A stretch of 64,000 bases of DNA, taken from Smittia aterrima (taxonomy: Eukaryota; Arthropoda; Insecta; Diptera; Chironomidae). The translations under genes were made by a program, and so were the position numbers. Numbering within the stretch: position 1 is the first letter of the stretch; each line of letters begins with the position of its first letter. Below the pieces are notes generated by a model. It saw only the letters and a program-made list of their open reading frames with translations. It made no database searches and had not been told where the DNA came from. The stretch spans positions 18,166,001 to 18,230,000 of the forward strand of contig CP093831.1 of NCBI GenBank assembly GCA_033063855.1, written 5' to 3'. Positions 21,241-31,439 of this stretch are shown here, piece by piece.

Positions 21241-22310
21241 AATGTCAGAAAAGAAGAGAAAAGTATCGAAATATTTAACTTTGGCTGAAAAGAAACAAGT
21301 CATCGAAAGGTCTGAGGCTGGAGAAAGCTCGGCAGATCGTTTGATGTAAACAAAGGTGCTATTGCTAATATTTTGAAAAACAGAGAAGCGATTTTGAATG
21401 AATATAAGCAGAACATAAATCCCGACCGTAAGCGAAGCCTTCAGTCGACTAAGAACGATGAACTGAATTCCAAAGTTTATGAGTTGTTTACTGTCTGCCG
21501 CAGTAAAGAATCTTCGCTTGCTGAAATCCTTGGTAAGTTTTCTTTATTTTTTATGATTTTGCAAACTTGTAAAACTCTTTTCATTTTAGAAACAACTACA
21601 GGTTTGGAAATACCGGAGAAAGCTCTTTGAATTAGAAGAAGCTCTTTACAATCGTTGCTACTTGTTGGTTGAAAATTTAGTGGATTTCAAAGCTCGATCC
21701 AACATAATCGAAAAGAAACTGGTTGAGATGCTCAAACAGTAACTGAGTATGTCTACATCAAAGAAGAACCAGAAGAATATTTTGAGATTTGCTTAATGGT
21801 AATTCTGAAAATGACGATGATGATGAATGGTTTGGCGAATCAATCGCGAAGCGACCGAATATTGATAAGAAATCTTCTTCTGCAACTATCAGACAAATGA
21901 AAAACCTCAATCTTTTCTCTGTGGATAGTAAGTAAGAGTTTGATACAAATGAAATTGCATATGATGATTATTGACGATACTCGACCATTCAAATGTACTT
22001 TTCCCGGTTGTTTGAGCAGATTCTTAAACTCTGAAAAATTGGAAAGGTTGTTACGTGTTGGAGTTTAAATATAATTTTAAAATTTATTTCTTTGTAACCA
22101 TCTTCCTATTCATGCTGGTGAGAAAATCTTTGAAAGTCCGCACTGCCCTGTCAAGAGATTTGCACAAAAACGAGGAATGGATCTGCACATTGAAAATTAT
22201 CACAGCACGCACATCGAGAAACGGGAAGTTTGTAAAATTTGTGGAATTCGAATTCCCACATCAGAAATGAAACTTCATTTAAGTCGAAAAAAAACGATGA
22301 AATTTTAGAA
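21241..22310 (+). pseudogene. Inverted, broken copy C of gene A
   Basis: It starts MSEKKRKVSKYLTLAEKKQV like gene A, then loses 10 bases (GGAAGAAAGC) between two GAAAGC repeats and shifts frame at about 21328. About 200 bases of the HTH exon are otherwise identical to gene A. At about 21509 the HTH exon is joined straight to the end of the ZAD exon (CRSKESSLAEIL), so the second HTH, linker and BED finger are missing. The ZAD intron near 21532-21590 is kept, but further gaps and stops follow (EKAL then stop). The C2H2 exons at about 21900-22280 are also shifted. AATAAA signals near 22334 and 22384 are in its orientation. Confidence 0.85.
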
Positions 22311-22420
22311 ACTTAAAGATTTGAGTCATGAAATAATAAAAGGTTTAACAACGAAGAGATAAGTTATAATTTGTAAAAAAATCAATAAAAGCTGATACAT
22401 TGTAGGGGTTTGGATTGAAT

Positions 22421-24452
22421 TTAAAAGTCATCGGTCAAAAACACTGAATCTAAGGCACCAAGACCAGCAGCTACTCCTCCTTCATTTGCGCTCGAAACTT
22501 TTGTCCTCAACATGTGACCAACTTGTTTATTGTACAGAATTTTATCCTTTGAACCAATAATTGCACCGAAGATTCCAAGTTCTGAGACCATATCGACCAT
22601 AACTGGTAGATTTGCTCCTCCAGGACGAACTATGTAACTTCTCGAGATAGGTGGAGAAATTCTGTCCATCAGAATATAAGCAGATCGCTCAATTTCACTC
22701 ATTTTTGCTAAAACTGGAGGAATTTCAGTTCCGTAAGTATTGTTACCACCACCTTCTCTTTGTGGCTTCAAGACAAAACTTTCGGGATTTTCTAGAACCA
22801 TTTTAACAGATTCTTCTCCACCTTCATACTTATCCAATGAATAAAGTCCAGTAAAAATATTTGCAACACGTTTGATCTCGTCTTCGTCTAACAAAAATCT
22901 ATTTAAAATCCCTGGAGCAGCTAAAGCTTGTTGGACTTTCTTTGTCCCAGCAAGATGATATTGGATTGATGGACATTTAATTGCTGCAGATCTCTCAACA
23001 AGTAGTCGAGCATTCCATTCATTTTTGGAGTGATAATGACCGGGTTCGTATCCAGCACGGAAATAAACGACACTCACTGCTATGTCTTCAATGATCAACT
23101 CTTTCTTCGGTCCCAGTTTTGCATGATTAGCAATATCCGTCAATGTTTTTCTTATTACCTTGATATGAGGATATTTCTCTCGAATATAGAACTCATGAAA
23201 CCGTTGATCGCAAATATTGTAGGTCACATCTTCAATGACAAACAAAATCGCTGCTGCTGCATTTCCTATTTTCTTCCAAGACTCAACAATTGCATCGCAC
23301 AATCCCGCTAAGGCGTTATTCTCAGGTAACTAGACAAGGAAAATAATTTATTATCTACCAAAAATTTTGCTTTGATAACACTTACATTCTTGATTTTATC
23401 GCCATGTCCCAGTTCTTGCAAAATATAACTGTTCAGATCGAGAATAAATATTAAAAAATTTCTAGCGAAAGCTGATTAAAGTCTAAGGTATGAAGTTAAC
23501 AAAAAAAATTAACCCTTAATTTACAAAATTATATAGAAACCCAACGTCACCTTTGCAGCATCATTGAACCCGGTCCCAGCCATCCAAAGCCTGAAGCAAT
23601 TGTGAAGCGATGAGATGAATTCAGTTCATGAATAAGTTCTTACCTGAAGCGATTGTGTTGATTTCAACCATTGCAACACAGCAATAAAATTTATCCGGAC
23701 AGTCAGTTTTACACATTGTGCCGCATCGCTTCGGATTATCTGCTTCTAGCATTGTATCCGAGCGAATCAAACCTAATGATATTTCCTAAAATTGGAAAAT
23801 TAATAAAAAATTTTATTGAGATGAATTCAATTCATGAATAAGTTTTTACTTGTGCAGCACCTTCCTCAAGAATGGTTTCAAAGATCTGGAACAAGGCAGC
23901 AGTGAATTCATCGATTTTTATCGTTGTAGCCAAAGTTTTACGAAGAAACTCAGCGTCGTGAGCGACATTATGAATTAGTTTGTTCAAAACACTTTGTAAG
24001 CTGATCGCTTTTTCAAACTCTTTTCGAGGATAAAGTGATGGAGTTAGAACAAACGGTGCAAACTAAAATAAGATAGGAAAATTTGATGTGTTACTATTTT
24101 GATATCATTTATCTTATCAATGAGTATGGCAGTACATCTTCGAATCACTACATCTTTATTTGATAAAAGAATATGAAAACTTATGCTGTGATATTTTGAA
24201 ATTTGCTTTCATTGCTGATTGACATACACGAGCTGACACTGATTGATTCCTCACGAAATAACTAAAAAAAATAACAATTCGACTATGAAAATATTGGCGG
24301 CTTACATGAAGAGAATCTGGATTATAATTTTCTTTTTGCCGCATGCAAATTCCTTTCATTAATGCAAAATCCTTTGCTTTTGACACAATTTCATCTAGTT
24401 CTTCTGAATTAAGCGGCAACGAAATGCACGATGACAGAACTTTTGAAGCCAT
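22421..24452 (-). CDS. Gss: Glutathione synthetase, 497 aa
   Basis: Cytosolic ATP-dependent ligase that adds glycine to gamma-glutamylcysteine, the last step of glutathione synthesis. Six exons: 24306-24452, 23850-24062, 23644-23785, 23551-23590, 23386-23428 and 22421-23329. All phases fit. Landmarks are FAPFVLTPSLYPRKEFEKA, EINTIAS.FGWLGPGS, YEPGHYHSKNEWNARLL, the ATP-binding glycine-rich loop QREGGGNNTYG, and the C-terminal SELGIFGAIIG plus RTK..SANEGGVAAG substrate loop. The eukaryotic family is about 470-480 residues. The excess lies partly in a Cys-rich insert between RSDTMLEA and VEINTI (CGTMCKTDCPDKFYCC), discussed under findings. Confidence 0.95.
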
Positions 24453-24845
24453 TACGTGTTATAAATAAGTGATAATTAACAAGCTGTTTATCAGAGAAGA
24501 TGTTTTCTTTTGAAAGAGCAAGCGTAGACTAAGTGAGACACGAAAAGACTTGAAAAACCACAATTTGAACAAATTTTTATCACGAATATTTCGTGTTACC
24601 AGCTTTGAAAACTGATAATTAGGCCCGCGTATAAATCATTGATTAGCATTGTCATTGATTTTTTTGATCATACATTTATGACTAAAAATTTGAGAACGAA
24701 GTTTAACGATGTTTTGAAGGCTTTGTCCAATTTAGCTGCTCTATATTAGGCGACAGTAAATCTTTTTCGGTTTCTTTTATTATTAGTGAATTACATGTAG
24801 GTACTGTTTGAAAAAAAAATCGATTTCATAAAGATTAAGAATAAT

Positions 24846-24851
24846 TTTATT
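24846..24851 (-). terminator. Probable poly(A) signal of Cfap57
   Basis: Minus-strand AATAAA about 190 bases past the stop, in AT-rich non-coding DNA before the GSS 5' end. Confidence 0.45.
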
Positions 24852-25036
24852 GAAACGAAAAATTACAAGAAGCAAATTGCTTCAAGCAATTACACATTAT
24901 AAAAGTTTCATTTAGTACAACTTTTCGCGGATTTCAAATGTGGCCTAGACTTTTTCGTCTTGGACTAAAATCTTTTTAAAATTCACATTCGTTTATGGTC
25001 GATCATGCCACGAGCACCATTTTCAAAACAATATTT

Positions 25037-28000
25037 TTATTGAGCTGCCTGAGATCTCAATTTTTGGTTTTCTGCAACCAGAATTTCGACTTTTTCTTCC
25101 AACTTGCCGATAGCTTCGCGATACGTTTCATGAATTTCCTCCTTTTCGGTCGTAGCCTTATCGAGTTTCTTTTTTGCAATACTTGGCAACATGTTACGGC
25201 TTGATAACCCGAGAAGAGACTTCATTCTCTCGATCTCCTTTTCCTTCTCACTAAGATCCATACGAAGTCGGTTCAATTCAGTTATGAGCGTCACATTCTC
25301 TTTCAACATTTTGACTTTGTTTGCATCCATTCCCAAAATGTTGTACTTCTTCGCTGCTTGCTTGTTACTTGGAGATTTCATCATTTTCTCGTAATATTCT
25401 CGCTGTCGAGCGAATTCATTTTGAACCTCAACATCAAGTTGGAGCGTCTTCTTGAGCTCTGCCTTGTTTGCGTAACGATGATAAAGAGCCATGACTTGCT
25501 CCTTGAGCTTCTCTGGCGGTTGCTGAATAAAATTCGAAACTTTGTAAATGTCGGAGCTGATTCTCATTAATTGCTCGCGTGCAGTTTTGGAACGAACACG
25601 CTCAACTTTAAGTTCTTTTTCGCTTCCCAAGAACTTGTCACGTAACTCGGATAATTTTAATCCGCCATTGAGTTGCTGCTGCTGCAAAAGTTTTAGCTCC
25701 CGTTCCATCTCAAAAATTCTTTCCTTCTTCTCACGAATTTCTTTCTCTCGAGGTTCAATCTCACTCTTCAACTCGTGCATTTTATGAGTCAGAGCTTGTT
25801 TGTATTTTTCCAGCTCCTGAGTACGTCTATTCAACTCAGCAACTTGTTTTTCCTTGTCTCTAATCACCGTATCGCGTTGGCTTCTCTCATGCTTTAAATC
25901 GTCGATTTGCTTTTGATTCTGACGAATTGTTTCTTGGAAGCGAGCGTATTGTGATCTCAATAATTCGATTTCTTTACGCAAATCCTCGCACTCCTTTCCC
26001 ATGTTGCTATTTTTCTTCTTGAGAACTCCTGCATCGCCACGCCAACGGGTAATAATTTCCTCGCTGTCTTTCAAACGCTTCTCGTAGCTCAACTGAGATT
26101 CAACCATGTTACGATCATCTAAAATAAATGTATGATAATATTTGTTTTAATTTCTTCAGCATTTACTCACGATCAATCTCAACTTGATGGCAATATTCCT
26201 CAAACTCCTTTTCCTTTTCTTTGATTTCAAGAAGCAATCGATTCACATAATCTTGTCGTTCATCGAGTTGAAGCTTAAAAGATTTCTCCAAAGATTCTGA
26301 AATATTTTTTTGTTAACTTAGAAAATATTTAAGAGAATTTTAATTTTCATTTACCGATTGTGTCTTGTAGACAGCTGCTCGACTTCTTGAGTCTTTCTTC
26401 ATAATGCTCTATCATTTCTTCCATTTTTCTTTGAAGGAGCTTTTGATTATCGTACTCTATAATGATTTTGTCATTGAAATTGGCTTCAAGTTGTTCAACT
26501 TCTCGTTGATGTCGTTCTTTTGATCTTGTAATCTTTGTCGTCAAGTCATTAATTTGATCGACGTGTTGAGCTTGAAGTTGAGAATTGTGGTGTTTAAGAT
26601 CTTCGAGATCTTTCTCAAATTTCTTATTTATCTCGTCCATCTGGCCGGTGTAGAAAGATTCACCTTGCTGCTTCTGATACAGGAACTCGGCAACTTGTTC
26701 ATGTAGTCTCATTTCCAAAAGAGATATCTGATTTACTTTTGACGTTAGTTCACGTCTAGAGATCAAAACGTCTTCACATGCTCCAAGTTCTGAATCAACA
26801 ACAGCAGCAGCTCGAGTCTCTACGTTTGTAATTGTCCAAAAGACCAATGTTCCGTCTTCGCCAACGCTTATCAACATTTTATCATCGTAAGTCATACACA
26901 AACGGTTGATGGCACGATGATAAAACCGATTATTGGTAAATGATCCACCTCCCGATTCAAGAAAAGGCATTTTGACGCTATATAAGCAACCTCTTTCATT
27001 TGCCGTGAACATGAATTGATCGGATCGAGAAAAGGCGAGTGTGGTGAGAGATGACTCGGTATCAGGCGCACGGAATTCTCGAACCATCTGCGATTTGCTA
27101 ATTTCTCTCAAATAAGCTGAATGAGTTACACCAACAATGTAGCTTTGATCCGATGAAACGACAATCGATTTATATAACGTTCCCTTCTGAACCAATTCAT
27201 TAATCCTCTCGCCACCTGAGCTGATATTCCATTCGTAGACAGAACCTTCTCGACCAGAAGAAACCAAGAAACGATCATCAGTCGACCAAGCGAGGCTCAA
27301 GATTCCATTATGACCTTTCAAGCTCATGACCGTTTCAAAAGTAAATACAGAAATAATTGCGATAACTTTCTCACATCCAGCAGCAAGTAAATGTCCACGA
27401 TGAGAAAACTTCAAAACCGAACACATCGGATAACTAAATGATTTAGTAATTTTTAAGTCCTTCAACTGAATTTGAACTAATCGAAGAACGTCGGTAAATC
27501 CAATAGCTGCAAACATTCCTGAAGGATGAAGTGCGACTACGCGAATGTCAATGAGAAATTTCTTTAAAAGCTCAACCTTCATCGTTTCGTAATTCCAAAT
27601 ACGAACTGTGTGATCTTTCGATGCCGTGATTGCGATTGTTTTCCAGGAGCAAACTGCTAAATCAATAATCGCATCAATGTGAAGTGGTTCGCTAAGATAT
27701 CTGAATTCAGTTTGCGTCACATTTAACGTTTCAGGAGCGAAGAGTTGTCCGATGTAGATTTGGCTGTGAAGAGTTGTAGCAACGACAGTGTCTTGTTGCT
27801 CGTTGATTGCAATATTCTTAATAACATAGAGAGATTCATCAAAAAGTGTAACTGGGATTGTAAGCAGAGTCTTCTTCTTAAAGCGGAATGGTGTTTCCTT
27901 CTCAAAAACGTGAACCATGTTGTTCGTGGCAAAGGCAAAACCCATGGGGAAAGTCATCAAACACATGATCGGATAAGTTTTCTTTGCCAAAAGAGTCGCA

Positions 28001-28948
28001 ACTGTGCAAAGTTCAGACTTCGAATCGTCAGCATCGGGAGTTTGACCGAGATCAATCACTTCGTGGTTCATCATGTTATACTTTGCTTTCAATTCTCCTC
28101 CCTCAAAGAAGCAAAGTTCCATTTCAGCTGAGCCAGCGATAATAATCTCAGCAGTCAACCAAGTGAGTGAAGTGACAACAATGTTTTCTCCTTTTGTCGT
28201 TCCCAACTGTCCGAAGCCTTTCTCCGTTTTGTTCATGATCTTAAGCATATTCTCACCACCAACTGCCACGATCGAGACGTCTCCAGGATTGCATTGAATC
28301 AAAGTAGCTCGTCCAGGATAATTTTTATTCGAAGCTCTTCCTGTAACCATTGTGTCACTCTTGTCAAACGTGTAAATTGTTATGAATGCGTCCGGTTCTT
28401 GAGACAAAACGGCGATTCCTTTCGAGTCCATCGTGAAACACATATTGCCAACAGCTTGAACGGGACATTCAATTGGAAGGTTAAGCGATTTAAGTTTCTT
28501 CAAACTTTCCAAATCATAAATGTTGATCATCGTTCTGTTGTGAAAAAAAAAACTTTAGTAACGAAGGAAAAACGAAATCAAATTGCAAACTTACTTATCG
28601 GAATCGATATTTCTCTCCGAAACTGCCAGAAGCTTACGATTTGGACTGATAACGATGATCTCTGGTTGCGTGTTCTCAGCAAATCTATGTCGAATGATTC
28701 CTAATTAATGAAAGAAACGTTTGACTTCATTTTTTTTACCTCAAAAGTTTTTGCTTGTTGGTCACACAATCTTGAACAACCAGAACTCCAGCAGCTGGAT
28801 AAACGACATCCTGACCGGTTTTGAAGTGAATGTTTCCTTCAACATCCGTTCGATGTCCAAAAACGTGTTTAGCTTGTAACCCAACCGTCTTGTTCATCGC
28901 GAGTTGCTTTTCTTGCTTCATTTTCAAAATTTTCAATAATGCATTCAT
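25037..28948 (-). CDS. Cfap57: CFAP57 (WDR65) cilia- and flagella-associated WD40/coiled-coil protein, 1,228 aa
   Basis: Axonemal protein linked to inner-dynein-arm assembly in motile cilia; in insects expected in sperm and chordotonal neurons. Five exons: 28740-28948, 28595-28684, 26355-28534, 26171-26296 and 25037-26118, all in phase. Residues about 20-690 are WD40 repeats (for example SKDHTVRIWNYETMKVELL, FLVSSGREGSVYEWN, VGEDGTLVFW). Residues about 700-1,228 are coiled coil, with the family's YQRYA-like region (YHRYANKAELKK) and LKENVTLITELNRLR near the end. Length matches vertebrate CFAP57 (about 1,250). The reading ends CAA TAA AAA, so the stop lies inside an AATAAA. A second minus-strand AATAAA is near 24846-24851. 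An RFX X-box lies 78 bases upstream of the ATG. Confidence 0.93.
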
Positions 28949-29456
28949 GGTTGCTTCGATATTTGTCCTTTTCTCTTAACCCGAAAATTTCTTGTTGATA
29001 TTTTTGTTGTTTGTCGCAGGTTAATGTTACCTTCTGTAACTTCGTTGTAAAGCAATTTAATTAAAAAGACACGACAACCGCAATTCAAACGACAATTTCA
29101 CGTGAAAGAGTTTTTGTTTTATTGATCAATCGCCGTCGTTGGGGAACCACGAGGCGAATGTTAAGGAAGCCGGGTTTCCATCGAAACTTTCAAACTGTTG
29201 GAAGAACTGACGAAATGCTAGTTTAGTCGAATGCAAAGGAATGATCCCGGCGGGGCTAAGTTTAACATTCATGCTCTTTGCCAAGAATAACTTTACTATC
29301 TAAACTAAGTAGTCCATGCTTCTTGAGTAAATTTCTTTGTATGTCTGAATCAATCAAGAAACCTTTTACTCTGTCTTATTTCAATTTCTTTAAAGTCAAA
29401 AATATCGTAAAACGTTAATTCGGAAAATATAATATTAAAATAAAGCCAACAAGACC
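28949..29456. promoter_or_regulatory. Divergent promoter region, Cfap57 and the 29457 gene
   Basis: 508 bases between two start codons pointing away from each other. Apart from the X-box at 29026-29040, I see no gene or repeat. Two 5' UTRs must fit here. Confidence 0.5.
29026..29040. promoter_or_regulatory. RFX X-box in the Cfap57 promoter
   Basis: GTTACC-TTC-TGTAAC matches the bipartite X-box (GTNRCC, 1-3 spacer, RGYAAC) at all but one position (T for R at the start of the second half). It is an imperfect inverted repeat centred 85 bases upstream of the Cfap57 start codon, where RFX sites of ciliary genes usually lie. It also lies in the shared region with the divergent gene at 29457. Confidence 0.65.
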
Positions 29457-30400
29457 ATGAAAGGATTTAAGAGCACAATCAGCCACTCTGAGCAGTCAGG
29501 AACTGAATCAAATAGAAATTCTCAAGACTGCAAACGAAATTTTCCCAACGAATGCAATGTATTTGGAAGACTTCGGCCAGTTACAAAATTAGCCTTTGCA
29601 AAAGAGTCTCAGGAATCTTCTGCTGAAACCGAAAACCATCAGAAGACCATTACGGAAACAAACTTTCCTTGTCGTGAATATCAAACGGAAACAACTTCAA
29701 CCGAATTGCCAAAGAAACAAAATCAATTCACATTTGGAGCAGAACGTTCGTATCATATTTTTGCTCCTTCGGATCAGTTTGTCTCATCAAACCCTCGAAC
29801 TAAGATGCCAATTTTCGGTCGACTTAAAAATACTTTCGCAGCTCCTCCGATGTCTAATCGATCATCAATGTTCGGCGGGCAATCTCAGCAATCGATCTTT
29901 GAAGACAGCTCATACAATAATCTACCTGAAGTCTCAAAATCTTCAGCTTTCATAAAGACTAATTGCATTACGGCCATGCCAATGTACTCAGATAAATCTG
30001 AGGAAGATTGTCGATTGGATAACAACGAACGCAATCGACCTTCAAGCTTTGATCATGTAATGTCATCGAGCGGATCCTTTCAAAACTTTTGTAACAATCA
30101 GAATCGTCAATCAAAGCAATCAGTTCATTTTTCTAATGAAAACTTGAAGGAAACTTCACGATCAACGAGACTTAGCTCAAATCAATGTCACGCAAACTCA
30201 ACAAATGCTCAACAGCGACACGTTTTCCGTCAGAACGAAGATTCGACTGATTCTTTGGATAACAGTAAGTGATCAATTATAAACGTTTCACATAATTTTC
30301 GTTTCGTTTTTATTCAGACAATGTTTCTTCAGGTCGTCCAAAGCAAATCTTTTCAATCAACGGCAACGTGACAGTCATCAATCATTTCTATAAATCTTAA
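29457..30400 (+). CDS. Unrecognised Ser/Asn/Gln-rich protein, 296 aa
   Basis: I do not recognise a family. Two exons, 29457-30264 and 30318-30400, join in phase (AAC A|GTAAGT; TTATTCAG|AC). The protein is hydrophilic and rich in Ser, Asn and Gln, with no signal peptide, membrane segment or zinc motif. It has a loosely repeated phrase: VFGRLRPVTKLAF, FTFGAERSYHIF, PIFGRLKNTFAAP and MFGGQSQQSIF. The short last exon is the most ordered part (GRPKQIFSINGNVTVINHFY). The FGRL/FGxx spacing recalls FG-type disordered proteins, but too few copies are present to call a nucleoporin. It shares a promoter region with Cfap57. Confidence 0.65.
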
Positions 30401-30590
30401 ACGTTTTGTTATCTGAAATTATTCTGATGTGTCCAAATTGAAAATCAATGAGAGAATATAATTTATTTCATGATTTTCCTCAATTTATTTCTCTTTAAGC
30501 AAAACTTTCAAGATGTCCTTGTAAACTTGTTTTAGCCTTTTTTTTTTCAAAACTGAAGTCGCAGTGATTGAAATTTTTAAAACTTTTCCT

Positions 30591-31209
30591 TTAGCGAACA
30601 TTTGGAAGAATTTTCTCTAGAATGTCTACGTCCTCTCCAGAAATTATAAAGTCGCATTCAACATTGTAAAGATAGCTTGGAGCCTTGACATTTGAAATAA
30701 AACAAACAAACATTGGTTATATTGTAAAGAGACGGCGACTGGAGTTGTAAATTCTTTGGTTGACGTCATGAAAATCGAATTGTCGGAACTCGGAAGCAGT
30801 GGTCGGCTTGTTTTCCGCTGATTGAGTTTGAAACATAATCAACAACGATAAAACCGGACCAATTTTAATAATCGGGAGTAGACCGAGGTTTGGATAATTA
30901 TTAAATATCCAAAGAGGATGGCGCATAGAGATGAGCTTGAATAATTAAACGAAGAACTCATTTGCGGGTAAGTCCAATTTCATGCCAGCTAAAATTCCAG
31001 AACTCTGAAGAATCCATGCTTAAAGTTTTGTGCTTTAAACTGTGATCATTTCCCTGAGCATTGCAGAGATAAATATCAAATCTCTTGTCTGACAAGAAAT
31101 AAGCTACGAAAAGAAATTTATAGTTGGAGTACAAGGAAAGCTCCGAAGTTGAAAGCTTGAACAATATAAAAGCGAAAAGAAGAACAAATCCAAACTTGTT
31201 GGAACTCAT
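30591..31209 (-). pseudogene. Broken acid-lipase copy
   Basis: It opens with a normal signal peptide (MSSNKFGFVLLFAFILFKLS). It then jumps to the AYFLSDKRFDIYLCNAQGN block, skipping the N-terminal lid/oxyanion exon of the intact neighbour, and after WHEIGL it breaks. The whole GxSxG nucleophile exon part is missing. Later pieces survive (EFRQFDFHDVNQRIYN at about 30770; YLYNVECDFIISGEDVD at about 30640), but the frame ends at NVR before the catalytic His. It is a decayed tandem duplicate of the gene at 31440-32790. Confidence 0.75.
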
Positions 31210-31439
31210 GATGAAAATAAACGTTTCAAATACAATTTTCTTCTTTTCTACGTTCTTTTGACTTTGAAATAATTGAGAAGTAATTTGTCGACAGTGTATC
31301 CTACCCCCAAATTATTTTTGTGCTTTTACAAATTTCGTTGTTAGATTTCTCATTGAAGCTTGATTTAAAATAATCAAAGTTTTATAATCAAAATGTAGAA
31401 ATCATAAAAAAACTATTTGGTTAGAAAAACTTTATTTCG

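Noticed and set aside
27745..28131. 128-codon plus-strand open frame
   Set aside because: Also antisense within Cfap57; composition mirrors the opposite strand.
28294..28704. 136-codon plus-strand open frame
   Set aside because: It is antisense to the Cfap57 WD40 exon, with no family match; codon shadow of the real gene.
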